A stretch of DNA of 33,743 nt from an uncultured Sphingorhabdus sp. (GCA_905479715.1 CAJQNR010000071.1:1-33743); one strand, 5' to 3'. Positions 14,824 through 24,574 are shown, counted from the stretch's first letter. Notes: generated by a model not told the origin, from the sequence alone. Program-made: numbers and translations.

Positions 14824-16479
14824 ATGAGTGAACGAGAGTCAATGCCTTATGACCTGGTGATAGTGGGGGGTGGCCCCGCGGGTCTCAGCGCCGCTATCCG
14901 ATTCAAGCAACTGGCCGACGAGGCAGGCAAGGACCTCTCGGTGTGCATCTTGGAGAAAGGCTCCGAAATCGGCGCGCATATTCTCTCCGGTGCGGTTATT
15001 GATCCCAAAGGTCTGGATGAACTGTTCCCCGCCTGGCGCGATGAAGACTGTCCGTTGGCAAAAAGTCCGGTGACCGAGAATCACCACTGGATCTTGACCA
15101 AGAAGAAGAAAATTTCCTTTCCGCATATCATGACACCGTCATTCATGCACAATAAGGGCACCTATACCGGTTCGCTGGGCAACCTGTGTCGGTGGCTGGC
15201 CGAGCGGGCCGAGAATATGGGTGTCGAGATTTTTCCCGGTTTTGCGGCCGCCGAAATATTGTACAATGACGATGGCTCGGTAAAGGGCGTCGCCACCGGC
15301 GATATGGGCGTAGCCCGCGACGGCAGCCACAAACCGGATTACCAGCCGGGTCTGGAATTGCATGCGAAATATACATTTTTTGCCGAGGGCGCCCGTGGTC
15401 ATCTGACCAAAATATTGAAAAACCAGTTTGCGCTCGATGCGGAGAGCGAACCCCAGATTTATGGTCTGGGCATAAAGGAATTGTGGGACATTGACCCCGC
15501 CAAGCACAAGCTGGGCCGGGTCATTCACACCCAAGGCTGGCCGCTCAGCGACGGCGCAAACGGCGGCGGTTTTCTCTATCATCAGGCCGACAATCAGGTC
15601 GCGCTCGGTTTTGTAACCTGGCTCAACTATGAAAACCCCTATCTCTCGCCATTTGAAGAAATGCAGCGCTGGAAGCTGCATCCCGAAATTCGCGAAATTC
15701 TCGAAGGCGGCAAACGGGTTTCTTATGGTGCCCGCGCGATCAATGACGGCGGTTTCCAGGCTGTACCCAAATTATATTTCCCTGGCGGCGCCCTGATCGG
15801 TTGTTCTGCCGGTTTCGTAAATGTCCCGCGGATCAAGGGCACGCATACCGCCATGAAGACCGGTATGATGGCCGCAGAAGCCGCTTATGAAGCGATTGAT
15901 GCAGACCGCACGAGCGACGAACTGGGCGCTTATGGTACTGCCTACGAGAATAGCTGGGTCCGTGAGGAATTGCGCGTTGTCCGCAATGTTCTGCCGGCGG
16001 TCGAGAAATATGGCGACTTCCTTGGAACGATCCTTTCCGGGATCAACATGTGGGCCGAGCATCTGAAGATCAAAATGCCGTTCACGATGAAATTGCACCC
16101 TGACTGGTCACGGCTAAAACGCGCGGAACATTGCGTTCCGATAGAATATCCCAAGCCCGATGGGAAAATCACCTTTGATCGCTTGTCGTCGGTGTTCCTG
16201 TCCAACACCAATCATGAAGAAGATCAGCCGATCCATCTTCAGTTGAAAGACCCGAATATTCCGGTCGACGTAAATTTGCCGGTTTTCGCAGGACCATCGG
16301 CCCGATATTGCCCGGCGGGTGTCTACGAATTTATTGAGGATGAAGACGGTAAACCGAAGTTCCAGATCAATGCACAAAATTGCGTTCACTGCAAAACCTG
16401 TGATATCAAGGACCCGTCCCAGAATATCAATTGGGTTGTTCCAGAAGGGGGCGGAGGTCCAAATTATCCGAATATGTAA
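14824..16479 (+). CDS. Electron transfer flavoprotein-ubiquinone oxidoreductase
   Basis: A 551-residue membrane-associated FAD/[4Fe-4S] enzyme that passes electrons from ETF (fatty acid and amino acid oxidation) to ubiquinone. The FAD-binding motif is DLVIVGGGPAGLSAAIRF (about residues 10-27). The C-terminal cluster ligands are Cys496 (ARYCPAGVYE) and Cys520, Cys523 and Cys526 (NCVHCKTCDIKDPSQNI), and the terminal motif VPEGGGGPNYPNM is family-typical. Start ATG at 14824 follows AGGAAAAG; the frame is open further upstream without support. It heads a long chain of close-packed genes, and its last codons overlap the likely start of the following TPR gene. The etfAB genes are not in the window. 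Confidence 0.96.
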   Translation: MSERESMPYDLVIVGGGPAGLSAAIRFKQLADEAGKDLSVCILEKGSEIGAHILSGAVIDPKGLDELFPAWRDEDCPLAKSPVTENHHWILTKKKKISFPHIMTPSFMHNKGTYTGSLGNLCRWLAERAENMGVEIFPGFAAAEILYNDDGSVKGVATGDMGVARDGSHKPDYQPGLELHAKYTFFAEGARGHLTKILKNQFALDAESEPQIYGLGIKELWDIDPAKHKLGRVIHTQGWPLSDGANGGGFLYHQADNQVALGFVTWLNYENPYLSPFEEMQRWKLHPEIREILEGGKRVSYGARAINDGGFQAVPKLYFPGGALIGCSAGFVNVPRIKGTHTAMKTGMMAAEAAYEAIDADRTSDELGAYGTAYENSWVREELRVVRNVLPAVEKYGDFLGTILSGINMWAEHLKIKMPFTMKLHPDWSRLKRAEHCVPIEYPKPDGKITFDRLSSVFLSNTNHEEDQPIHLQLKDPNIPVDVNLPVFAGPSARYCPAGVYEFIEDEDGKPKFQINAQNCVHCKTCDIKDPSQNINWVVPEGGGGPNYPNM

Positions 16480-18133
16480 TCTTGGTGTTTGTGCTCTGCT
16501 TGTCGCTGGCCTGACCGTTTCACCAGCGATGGCAAGCCGGGGCGATGGTGCCTCGGCCCTGAACCGTTTCGTCGCGGCGCGACTTGCTGAATCATCCAAT
16601 GAATCGCAAGCCGCCGCCGCGATTTATGCGGAAAGCCTGAAAGAGCAACCCGACAACGAGCTGCTCGCGGGCAAGGCCTTTGTCAGCGCCATCAACGCGG
16701 GCGATTTCGATCTTGCCGTAAAAGCCGTCCGGACGCTGCAGTTGCGCGGCAAAGCGGATCCGGAAATGCCGCTGCTGCCATTTGCTGCGGCTTTTGCACA
16801 GCGCGACTGGAACGGCGCCGATCTGGCGATCGTCGAACTGGAAGCACTCAAGAATTTCGCGTTCATGCAACCCTTTCTGGAGGCTTGGCTGGCCACGGCA
16901 AGAGGGCGGGATGTGACCACGCTGTCGCTGGCGCAGGCCGATACGACTGCCAAATATTATCTTGAAGAACAGCTTATATTGAACAATCTGGCGCGCCGTC
17001 AGGAAAGCGACGCGGTCGGCCTTCTGGTCGGACTGGTTCAGCGCAATGAAGCACGCATGGGGCCGTTACGGGTAGCGGCTGCCCGGCATTTCTGGGCGAT
17101 TGATGACGCGGCAACGGCACTGGAAATCTTGAAAGCGCGGACGACCGGACCGGAACGAAAATTGCTGCAACAGATCGAGGCCGGCCAGAAAAAGGGTGTC
17201 GCGCAAAAGATCACGCCATCAATCGGCCTTGCCTTTCTTTTCGAGCGGCTGTCGAATGACCTGGTGGACCAGCATGCCGATTTTCTGTCTCAGGTTATGG
17301 CGCAAGCGGGCGCACGAATTGCAGGCAAGTCGGACTATGCATATCTGACGCTGGGCCGTGCCTATGCCGAAGCCGACAACCACGATCTGGCAGTAGCCCA
17401 ATTTGCGCGGGTTCCCGCTGAAAGCCCCTATTATCTGGTGGCATTAAGTTCGCAGATCGCGAGTCTTGTCAACGACAGGCGTTATGATCAGGCCCTCGCT
17501 CAGATCGACAGGGCGCTGGACTATAGTCCTGATGCTCCTGAGCTTTATATTTTGAAAGGCCAGTCGCTGCAGGCGCAGGGCGATTTTGCGGGCGCGGCAA
17601 CATCCTTTACCTCCGCCGTCTCGCTGGGGGAAAAGCTGCAGCTGCCCGATCTGACCATGGCCGGTTACTGGCTCGCTCTCGGCGGCGCGCAGGAACAGGC
17701 CGGGATTTGGCCGGAGGGTCTGGAGTCCCTGCAAAAGGCCAATCAATTGCTGCCCAATTCGCCGACGATCCTGAACTATCTGGGCTATGCCCAGCTCGAG
17801 CGACGGGAAAATGAGGAAGAGGCGATCGCGGCGATCAAGAAAGCGCATGAATTGCGTTCGACATCGCCGGCGATTATCGATTCTCTTGGTTGGGCCTATT
17901 TCCTCACCGGCGACCATGACCGGGCCGTTACCTATCTCGAGAGCGCCCTCGAAGGCCAGCCCCAGGATCCGACGATCAACGAACATCTCGGTGATGCATA
18001 TTGGACCGTGGGTCGGCTGTATGAAGCGCGTTACGCCTGGAGATCGGCGAAATTATTTGCAGAGGACGAGGATTTGCTGCGTCTCGCCAGAAAAATCGAC
18101 ATCGGCCTGATGCCCGACCTAGTATCGCCCTGA
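16463..18133 (+). CDS. Secreted TPR-repeat protein with a probable non-canonical AUU start
   Basis: About 556 residues. A signal peptide is obvious: RICNLGVCALLVAGLTVSPAMA then SRGDG. TPR repeats fill the C-terminal half (about residues 285-540), for example LNYLGYAQLERRENEEEAI, IIDSLGWAYFLTGDHDRAV and INEHLGDAYWTVGRLYEA, a set common in alphaproteobacteria. Function is unknown; a periplasmic or outer-membrane scaffold is likely. There is no ATG, GTG or TTG in frame near the signal peptide. GGAGG (16453-16457) sits 5 nt before ATT at 16463, so AUU is the best start. In-frame ATGs at 16340 and 16370 would add about 30-40 polar residues read from inside the ETF-QO gene. The stop overlaps the ispE start by 1 nt (TGATG). 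Confidence 0.85.
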   Translation: MIRICNLGVCALLVAGLTVSPAMASRGDGASALNRFVAARLAESSNESQAAAAIYAESLKEQPDNELLAGKAFVSAINAGDFDLAVKAVRTLQLRGKADPEMPLLPFAAAFAQRDWNGADLAIVELEALKNFAFMQPFLEAWLATARGRDVTTLSLAQADTTAKYYLEEQLILNNLARRQESDAVGLLVGLVQRNEARMGPLRVAAARHFWAIDDAATALEILKARTTGPERKLLQQIEAGQKKGVAQKITPSIGLAFLFERLSNDLVDQHADFLSQVMAQAGARIAGKSDYAYLTLGRAYAEADNHDLAVAQFARVPAESPYYLVALSSQIASLVNDRRYDQALAQIDRALDYSPDAPELYILKGQSLQAQGDFAGAATSFTSAVSLGEKLQLPDLTMAGYWLALGGAQEQAGIWPEGLESLQKANQLLPNSPTILNYLGYAQLERRENEEEAIAAIKKAHELRSTSPAIIDSLGWAYFLTGDHDRAVTYLESALEGQPQDPTINEHLGDAYWTVGRLYEARYAWRSAKLFAEDEDLLRLARKIDIGLMPDLVSP

Positions 18134-18987
18134 TGTCTCATCCAGTTTTGGGTATGACGAACAGCGAAACCGCCCATGCAAAGATAAATCTGGCCCTCCA
18201 TGTTCGCAAGCGGCTGCCCGATGGCTATCACCGGATCGAAACAATCTTCGCCTTTCTCGACGAGGGAGATCTGCTGTCGGTTGCGCCGGCAGATGGTCTG
18301 GATCTGGTAATAAGCGGGCCATTTGGCGACGGGCTGAGCGAAACGGACAATCTTGTCCTACAGGCGGCCAACCGTCTTGCCGAAATGTCGGAGGTGACGC
18401 GCGGTGCCCGCCTCCATCTCGACAAGCGGCTGCCGGTCGCGTCGGGCATTGGCGGCGGCTCGGCCGATGCCGCTGCGACGTTGCGGTTGCTGAACCGGTT
18501 CTGGGGTCTGGACCATTCCGTCGCCGCGCTGGCCGATATCGCAAAACCGCTGGGTGCCGATGTTCCGGCCTGCGTGCTCAGCGAGACGTGCAGCGGCACC
18601 GGAATCGGCCATGACCTCAGGATGATCGACGACGACGGTTTGCAGTCCTGTAGCGTGCTGCTGATCAACCCGATGGTTCCGGTCTCCACAGCGGAAATTT
18701 TCGCGGCATGGGATGGTCAGGATCGCGGCGGTCTGGGGGAGGGGGACATTCTGTCGGTTTCCCGAAATGGCCGAAATGACCTGCAGTCCCCCGCCATTGC
18801 CCTGGTTCCGGTCCTGACCGACCTGCTACAATTGCTGGATGAACAGGAACCGATATTGGCGCGAATGTCCGGCTCCGGTGCCACATGTTTTGCATTGTTC
18901 AGGAATGCGGCAGACGCCAGGAAGGCCGAACGACACTGTCTGCAAAAAATGTCCGGAGCATGGACGATGATTGGGAGTTTTCGATGA
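18133..18987 (+). CDS. ispE: 4-diphosphocytidyl-2-C-methyl-D-erythritol kinase
   Basis: A 284-residue GHMP kinase that phosphorylates CDP-methylerythritol in the MEP route to isoprenoid precursors. The N-terminal AKINLALHVRKRLPDGYHRIETIF, the ATP-binding glycine motif PVASGIGGGSADAAAT, the GADVPAC segment with the catalytic aspartate, and the C-terminal MSGSGATCFALF are all present. Length is normal. The ATG at 18133 shares one base with the TPR stop; an ATG 21 nt downstream (MTNSET) is an alternative. The gene overlaps the next by ATGA, so TPR, ispE and the amidohydrolase are translationally coupled. Confidence 0.96.
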   Translation: MSHPVLGMTNSETAHAKINLALHVRKRLPDGYHRIETIFAFLDEGDLLSVAPADGLDLVISGPFGDGLSETDNLVLQAANRLAEMSEVTRGARLHLDKRLPVASGIGGGSADAAATLRLLNRFWGLDHSVAALADIAKPLGADVPACVLSETCSGTGIGHDLRMIDDDGLQSCSVLLINPMVPVSTAEIFAAWDGQDRGGLGEGDILSVSRNGRNDLQSPAIALVPVLTDLLQLLDEQEPILARMSGSGATCFALFRNAADARKAERHCLQKMSGAWTMIGSFR

Positions 18988-19712
18988 CAGAAGCTTTTGA
19001 AATATCCGGTATTCCCTCGGAAGGAGGCGTGCTGCTCGTGGTCGATCACGCCTCCAGCCATATACCCGATGACATTGATCTCGGCATCTCGGCAAAATAT
19101 CAGCAGGACCATATCGCCTTTGATCCGGGTATCGCACCAATTGCCCGCCTGATGACCGAGACCAGCGGATATCTCGCCATTCTCAGCACCGCGTCCCGGC
19201 TGATTGTCGATCTCAATCGCTATCCCGACGAAGCGGCCGTCATCGTCGAATGCAGCGATGGTGTCGAGATTCCGGGAAACAAGATTTCCGAAGAGGAAAA
19301 ACAGGCGAGGCTGGATCGTTTTTTCACCCCCTATCATGATCGGGTCGGTAAACTGATTTCGGATCTGAAGCCCGCTCTGGTTGCCTCGCTACACAGTTTC
19401 TCTCCGGTCCTTCGGAGCAATCCCCAATTGAAGCGGCCGTGGGACATGGGAATCATGTACAATGATTATACAGCGGCGCCCCGACTCGCGATCCAGTTTC
19501 TCGAAGCAGAGGGGGTTATCAAGGTCGGTGATCAGATGCCCTATTCCGGTAAAGACCTCAATGCGACGATGAACCGTCATTGCGAAGCCATTGGCCAACC
19601 CTATATTGGTGTAGAAATTCGACAGGACCAGATCATGGAAGACGCGGGACAGCGTCGATTTGCCGATATTTTATTGCGTACTTGCGATAAAATAAGAACG
19701 GCCCTTGCGTAA
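18984..19712 (+). CDS. N-formylglutamate amidohydrolase family protein
   Basis: A 242-residue member of the HutG-type amidohydrolase family. Motifs seen are VVDHASSHIPDDI near the N-terminus, RLIVDLNRYPDEAAVI, SLHSFSPVL and VGVEIRQD-like IGVEIRQDQIMED near the C-terminus, which carry probable metal-binding and acidic residues. The named activity releases glutamate from N-formylglutamate in histidine breakdown, but no hut genes are here; many homologues stand outside that pathway, so the substrate is open. The ATG overlaps the ispE stop by 4 nt (ATGA). ilvD follows after 39 nt. Confidence 0.87.
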   Translation: MTEAFEISGIPSEGGVLLVVDHASSHIPDDIDLGISAKYQQDHIAFDPGIAPIARLMTETSGYLAILSTASRLIVDLNRYPDEAAVIVECSDGVEIPGNKISEEEKQARLDRFFTPYHDRVGKLISDLKPALVASLHSFSPVLRSNPQLKRPWDMGIMYNDYTAAPRLAIQFLEAEGVIKVGDQMPYSGKDLNATMNRHCEAIGQPYIGVEIRQDQIMEDAGQRRFADILLRTCDKIRTALA

Positions 19713-19751
19713 CCGGTGTAGTTTTGGAAGGACGATCCGGAAATTGGAACA

Positions 19752-21485
19752 ATGGAACCCGAAATGACCGAGAAATTTGACAAGTCCCGTTTGCCGAGCC
19801 GCCATGTCAGTGTTGGCCCGGAACGCGCCCCCCAGCGCAGCTATTATTACGCGATGGGAATGACCGAAGAAGATATTGCAAAACCGTTCGTCGGCATCGC
19901 ATCGGCGGGCAACGACAGCGCACCGTGCAACACGTTGCTCGACGTCCAGGCGGATATCGCGCGGGAAGGCGTTATCGAGGCTGGTGGTACACCGCGGCGG
20001 TTCAATACGATCACGGTGACCGATGGCATCGCCATGGGTCATCAGGGAATGAAATCCTCTCTCGTTTCGCGCGAGGTCATTGCCGATAGCGTCGAACTGA
20101 GCGTCCGCGGTCACTGCTATGACGCGGTGATCGGCTATGCCGGTTGCGACAAGAGCCTGCCCGGGATGATGATGGCGATGCTGCGACTCAACGTGCCGTC
20201 GATCTTTGTCTATGGCGGCTCCATCCTGCCAGGACGGTTTCACGACCATGATGTTACCGTCGTCGACGTATTCGAGGCCGTAGGCCAGCATAGCGCCGGC
20301 AATTGCCCGCTGCAGGAACTGATCGAACTGGAAAAAGTCGCTTGCCCCGGCCACGGCGCCTGCGGTGGCCAGTTCACCGCCAACACCATGGCCTGTGTTG
20401 CCGAAGCAATCGGTCTCTCCCTGCCGAACAGCAATATGGCCCCGGCCCCCTATGAAACGCGCGACGACATGGCGAAGGCCGCTGGCCGCCAGATCATGAA
20501 CCTGATCGGCAGCAATCTGCGCCCGCGTGACATTTGCACCAGAGACGCATTCATCAACGCTGCCCGCGTGGTTGCCGCGACCGGTGGCTCGACCAATGCC
20601 GCGCTGCACCTGCCCGCCATGGCAAGCGAAGCCGGGATTGATTTCGATCTGTTCGATGTCGCGGAAATCTTCAAGACGACGCCTTATCTCGCCGATCTGA
20701 AACCGGGCGGAAAATATGTCGCCAAGGACATGCACGCTGCTGGCGGTGTCTATATGCTGATGAAGACAATGATGGCCAATGGTCTGATCAATGGCGACTG
20801 CATGACCGTTACCGAAAAGACGCTGGGTGAAAATATCGAAGAAATCACCTGGAATCCGGATCAGAAGGTCATCTATGATGTCCAGCACGCGATCACCAAG
20901 ACCGGTGGCGTCGTCGGCCTTAAAGGGTCGCTGGCACCAGAAGGTGCGATTGTCAAAGTCGCCGGCATGGCGCGTCTGCAGTTTCGCGGACCGGCCCAGG
21001 TTTTCGAATGCGAGGAAGATGCGTTCGAAGCCGTCGAAAAACGCGAAATCAAGGAAGGCGCCGTCGTCATCATCCGCAACGAGGGACCGAAAGGCGGTCC
21101 CGGCATGCGCGAAATGCTGGCCACCACCGCTGCGCTTTACGGCCAGGGCATGGGCGAGAAAGTCGCGCTCATCACCGATGGCCGTTTCTCGGGTGCAACC
21201 CGTGGATTCTGTATCGGTCATGTTGGACCGGAAGCCGCCGATGGCGGCCCCATCGGCCTGATCGAGGAAGGCGACATGATCAATATCGACGCCGAAAAAG
21301 GTATCATCGATCTGGAAGTCGACGAGTCGGTGTTGGAAGAACGCCGGAAGAAGTTCACCCAACGCGAAACCGATTATGGTTCGGGCGCGTTGTGGCGCTA
21401 TGCGCAAAATGTCGGACCGGCCTATCAGGGTGCCGTAACCCATCCGGGAGCCAAGGCTGAAAAACATGTCTATGCGGATATCTAG
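19752..21485 (+). CDS. ilvD: Dihydroxy-acid dehydratase
   Basis: A 577-residue cytosolic iron-sulfur enzyme that dehydrates 2,3-dihydroxy-3-methyl acids in valine, isoleucine, leucine and pantothenate synthesis. Cysteines expected to bind the cluster are Cys59 (SAPCNTLL), Cys132 ([11 protein letters not shown]) and Cys204 ([14 protein letters not shown]), the pattern of [2Fe-2S] IlvD; Lys133 is the carbamylated-lysine position. Further family segments are [17 protein letters not shown] and [21 protein letters not shown]. Edd (phosphogluconate dehydratase) is excluded by these segments and by length. Starts at 19752 or 19764 are both possible. The end overlaps the next gene by 20 nt. Confidence 0.96.
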   Translation: MEPEMTEKFDKSRLPSRHVSVGPERAPQRSYYYAMGMTEEDIAKPFVGIASAGNDSAPCNTLLDVQADIAREGVIEAGGTPRRFNTITVTDGIAMGHQGMKSSLVSREVIADSVELSVRGHCYDAVIGYAGCDKSLPGMMMAMLRLNVPSIFVYGGSILPGRFHDHDVTVVDVFEAVGQHSAGNCPLQELIELEKVACPGHGACGGQFTANTMACVAEAIGLSLPNSNMAPAPYETRDDMAKAAGRQIMNLIGSNLRPRDICTRDAFINAARVVAATGGSTNAALHLPAMASEAGIDFDLFDVAEIFKTTPYLADLKPGGKYVAKDMHAAGGVYMLMKTMMANGLINGDCMTVTEKTLGENIEEITWNPDQKVIYDVQHAITKTGGVVGLKGSLAPEGAIVKVAGMARLQFRGPAQVFECEEDAFEAVEKREIKEGAVVIIRNEGPKGGPGMREMLATTAALYGQGMGEKVALITDGRFSGATRGFCIGHVGPEAADGGPIGLIEEGDMINIDAEKGIIDLEVDESVLEERRKKFTQRETDYGSGALWRYAQNVGPAYQGAVTHPGAKAEKHVYADI

Positions 21486-21921
21486 CGCCATTGCTCTCAC
21501 GATATTGCTGACAGCCTGCGACAACAGGCCGGACAATGCTGTGCTTGCCGATGCGGAACAACGGGCAGCCGATCACGCCGGCGAAGACGGCAAAATCGAA
21601 TGTGCGATTGATGGCGCCAGCGATTTCAACCGCGGCTGTTTGACCGAACGGCTGAGCGGGGATGGCGGTGTGACCATGATCATCCGCCATCCCGATGGCG
21701 GCTTTCGGCGCTTCAATGTCCTGACCGACGGTCACGGGCTGGAAGCGGCCGACGGCTTCGACAAGGCGCAAATCTCGATCATCGAGGACGGCAAGATTCT
21801 GGTTACCGTCGGTCCCGACCGGTATCTGCTGCCGGCACAAATTAAATCCACGGCCAAGTCCGACGGATCAACCGACAATGGGGCCGCAAAAACCGAAGAG
21901 CCGGTACAAGCCGGTAACTAG
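21466..21921 (+). CDS. Small predicted lipoprotein of unknown function
   Basis: A 151-residue protein. The N-terminus [18 protein letters not shown] is a lipoprotein signal with the lipobox LTAC, so Cys18 would be acylated and the protein anchored in a membrane facing the periplasm. The remaining part is acidic and soluble, with a central segment [25 protein letters not shown] and a low-complexity polar tail. I know no function. It begins inside the end of ilvD in another frame (20-nt overlap) and ends 8 nt before nnr. A second in-frame ATG at 21472 is equally possible. Confidence 0.8.
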   Translation: MSMRISSAIALTILLTACDNRPDNAVLADAEQRAADHAGEDGKIECAIDGASDFNRGCLTERLSGDGGVTMIIRHPDGGFRRFNVLTDGHGLEAADGFDKAQISIIEDGKILVTVGPDRYLLPAQIKSTAKSDGSTDNGAAKTEEPVQAGN

Positions 21922-21929
21922 AGGCACTT

Positions 21930-23333
21930 ATGCTCAACCAAGGCAATATTCTGACCGCTGCTGAAATGAAGCTTGCGGAACAGGCGTTGATCGACAGCGG
22001 TGTGTCGGTCGAGGAATTGATGCGCCGCGCCGGGCAGGGCGCCGCGCAGATGATCTGGCGGATTGCGGCCGATATGCCGACACTGGTGCTGTGCGGTCCG
22101 GGCAATAATGGTGGTGATGGCTATGTCATTGCGCAATGGCTGCTCGACAAAGGCGTGGATGTTTCCGTGGCGGCCCCGCTCGAGCCGAAAACCGAGGCCG
22201 CTCAACATGCGAAATCGTTGTGGCGGGGAAAAACACTGGCACTGGCCGATGCACAGCCCGCACCGCAATTCGTCGACTGCCTGTTCGGCACCGGACTGGC
22301 CCGTGCCGTTGGTGACGACTGGTTCAACCATTTTTCGCGCCTGTTTGCGGGCGCCAAACGGCGGGTCGCGATCGATTTGCCGAGCGGAATAGAATCCGAT
22401 CACGGAAGCTGTTTCAACGACGTTCCTGTTTTCGATACCACCGTCGCTCTGGGGGCCTTCAAACCGTCGCATTTTCTGGAGCCGGCGCGATCGAATATGG
22501 GCAATCTGATCGGGATCGACATCGGCATCGCAGCGAAAAGCGATCTCGGGATTTTGTCCAGACCGCGGATTTCCGGTCCGACTTCGCATGATCACAAATA
22601 TAGCCGCGGTCTGGTGGCCGTGGTCGCTGGCGCGATGCCCGGCGCCGCGAAACTCACCGCCATGGCCGCTCAGAAATCTGGTGCCGGCTATGTCAAAATC
22701 TTTGCATCGCCGGGCTTTGAAGCGCCCCATTCGAGCATCGTGGTGGAGACGGTGGACGATATTGATGATCTGCAGCAAAAACTTTCCGACAAGCGCATTT
22801 CGACTATCGTCATCGGTCCCGGTCTGGGCAGGGATGACCGGGCAAGAGAATTACTGGCCGTTGCGCTCGCTACAGATGCGCCGCTCGTGCTCGACGCGGA
22901 TGCGCTGACCGTCGCAGGATTGCAGTTCAGCGATCTGGTGAAAGGCCGCTCCGCCGAGACTGTCTCGACACCGCATGCCGGAGAATTCGCCGGCCTCACG
23001 CCAGACGCCTTGCAGCACAAGCTCGATGATAGTCGAAAACTGGCCGGGCAATCGGAGTGCAGCATTTTGCTGAAAGGTTCGGATACCGTCATTGTTCGGC
23101 CCGATGGCAGGGCATCCATAGCGGCTTTGTCCTGTTCGTGGCTGTCGACGGCGGGGACCGGTGACGTACTGGCCGGGATTATCGCAAGTCGCTTGGCAAC
23201 GCGCGGCAGTGGTTATAAGGCAGCGTGCGAGGGCCAATGGCTGCATAGCAGGGCGGCAATATTGGCCGGCCCCGCTTTCACGCCGGAAATGCTCGTCGAC
23301 CACCTCCCCGCCACATTGCAGGAATGCCTATGA
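21930..23333 (+). CDS. nnr: Bifunctional NAD(P)H-hydrate epimerase / ADP-dependent dehydratase
   Basis: A 467-residue fusion that repairs damaged NADHX and NADPHX. The YjeF_N epimerase domain covers about residues 1-210 (ILTAAEMKLAEQALIDSGVSVEELMRRAG, VLCGPGNNGGDGYVIA, DCLFGTGL, AIDLPSGIESD). The ribokinase-like dehydratase domain covers about 220-467 (KYSRGLVAVVAGAMPGAAKLTAMAA, VIGPGLGRDD, STPHAGEFAGL, STAGTGDVLAGIIASRL). Length is that of the usual fusion. It starts 8 nt after the lipoprotein stop and overlaps the methyltransferase start by ATGA. Confidence 0.95.
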   Translation: MLNQGNILTAAEMKLAEQALIDSGVSVEELMRRAGQGAAQMIWRIAADMPTLVLCGPGNNGGDGYVIAQWLLDKGVDVSVAAPLEPKTEAAQHAKSLWRGKTLALADAQPAPQFVDCLFGTGLARAVGDDWFNHFSRLFAGAKRRVAIDLPSGIESDHGSCFNDVPVFDTTVALGAFKPSHFLEPARSNMGNLIGIDIGIAAKSDLGILSRPRISGPTSHDHKYSRGLVAVVAGAMPGAAKLTAMAAQKSGAGYVKIFASPGFEAPHSSIVVETVDDIDDLQQKLSDKRISTIVIGPGLGRDDRARELLAVALATDAPLVLDADALTVAGLQFSDLVKGRSAETVSTPHAGEFAGLTPDALQHKLDDSRKLAGQSECSILLKGSDTVIVRPDGRASIAALSCSWLSTAGTGDVLAGIIASRLATRGSGYKAACEGQWLHSRAAILAGPAFTPEMLVDHLPATLQECL

Positions 23334-24541
23334 CCGCGACTTCCGATCCCGACCTGATCCTTCGTGTTGCCGCAAAGGGTGATGGTGTGACCTCGGACGG
23401 CCGCCATGTCGCTTTTTCCGCCCCGCTCGACCGGTTGAACGAGGACGGTGGCCTGATCAAGGGGCCGCATCATGTCGAGGCCCCGTGCCAACATTTTCAG
23501 ACCTGCGGCGGTTGCAGCCTGCAGCATCTCGATGACGAGAGTTATAGGCGCTTCCTGACCGAGCGCGTGGCTTACGCGCTGGAAGGACAGGGGCTGAAGG
23601 CAGAATTGCTGCATCCGCCCCAGGTCTCGCGACCGAAAACCCGGATCCGCGCCAGCTTGCGCGCGGCGAAGCTGGGCGACCAGTTCAAGCTCGGTTTCAG
23701 TGGCGCCGGTAGCCACCGCATCGTCGATCTCCAGCAATGCGAGATCATGGCACCCGAATTATTCGCCCTTGTCGCACCGCTGCGGCAATTTCTCAAGAAT
23801 GCAGCCCGCCGCAAGCATGACATGAATATCGAAATGACGCTGGTCGATCAGGGCATCGACCTGCTGATCAGCAATTATGAGCCAGAGGGGCTGGAGCAGC
23901 GCGAAGCCTTGTCGGATTTCGCCAAGGCCAACGGGCTGGCTCGGCTGTCCGTCGACGGTGGCTATGGTCCGGAAACCCAGTGGGAACCCGAACCGGTTAC
24001 GGTCACGCTCGGCGGTACCGCGATCAACTTTCCCCACAGCTGTTTTCTGCAACCGACCCGGGACGGGCAGCAGATGCTGGTGTCGGCAATGCTTGAAGCC
24101 GTCGGCGATGCGCGCCTTGTCGCGGATCTGTTCGCCGGTCTGGGAACATTTACGCTGGCGCTCGGAGAGGATCAGAAAGTCTATGCCGCCGAAGGCGCGC
24201 GCGATGCGATTGGCTCTCTGAAGTTGGCCGCAAACCATATGACCCGGCAGATATTCTGCGAGCATCGCGACCTGTTCCGACGGCCGCTCAGCGTCGACGA
24301 ACTGAACCGGTTCGATGCCGTTATCCTCGATCCACCGCGGGCGGGAGCGCGCGAACAGATCATTCAGCTTGCACAATCGGATGTTGCGAATATCTGCTAT
24401 ATCAGCTGCAATCCGGCGAGTTTTGCACGGGATGCCAAGCAGCTTTGCGATGCCGGATACACGCTCCGGCAGGTGTGGCCCGTCGGCCAGTTTCTATGGT
24501 CGACCCATGTCGAACTGGTGTCGAGTTTTACCCGCGATTGA
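23330..24541 (+). CDS. rlmD: 23S rRNA (uracil-C5)-methyltransferase, RlmD/RumA type
   Basis: A 403-residue SAM-dependent RNA m5U methyltransferase. The iron-sulfur ligands are Cys53, Cys59 and Cys62 (PCQHFQTCGGCSLQH) and Cys137 (LQQCEIM). SAM-binding segments are VADLFAGLGTFTLAL and AEGARDAIGSLKLA, then the ILDPPRAGA motif. The catalytic nucleophile is Cys360 in YISCNPASFARD. The N-terminal TRAM domain is short. The family modifies U747 or U1939 in 23S rRNA or U54 in tRNA; the precise target is not certain from sequence. Start at 23330 shares ATGA with the nnr stop; an ATG at 23324 is also in frame. Last gene of the eight-gene chain. Confidence 0.92.
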   Translation: MTATSDPDLILRVAAKGDGVTSDGRHVAFSAPLDRLNEDGGLIKGPHHVEAPCQHFQTCGGCSLQHLDDESYRRFLTERVAYALEGQGLKAELLHPPQVSRPKTRIRASLRAAKLGDQFKLGFSGAGSHRIVDLQQCEIMAPELFALVAPLRQFLKNAARRKHDMNIEMTLVDQGIDLLISNYEPEGLEQREALSDFAKANGLARLSVDGGYGPETQWEPEPVTVTLGGTAINFPHSCFLQPTRDGQQMLVSAMLEAVGDARLVADLFAGLGTFTLALGEDQKVYAAEGARDAIGSLKLAANHMTRQIFCEHRDLFRRPLSVDELNRFDAVILDPPRAGAREQIIQLAQSDVANICYISCNPASFARDAKQLCDAGYTLRQVWPVGQFLWSTHVELVSSFTRD

Positions 24542-24574
24542 ATATCCGCGCAGGGCAATTCCTGCGCGGGATAT
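24542..24574. terminator. Hairpin between convergent genes
   Basis: CCGCGCAGG (24546-24554) and CCTGCGCGG (24561-24569) are perfect complements, extended by ATAT on both sides with one bulged G. No T-run follows on either strand, so it is a weak or factor-assisted terminator for the methyltransferase (+) and the MAPEG gene (-). Confidence 0.6.

Noticed and set aside
19671-21536. 621-codon open frame on the minus strand opposite ilvD
   Set aside because: It lies fully antisense to a well-conserved ilvD; composition (His/Asp/Arg rich) is typical of the reverse complement of a GC-rich gene, and it covers the ends of two neighbouring genes.
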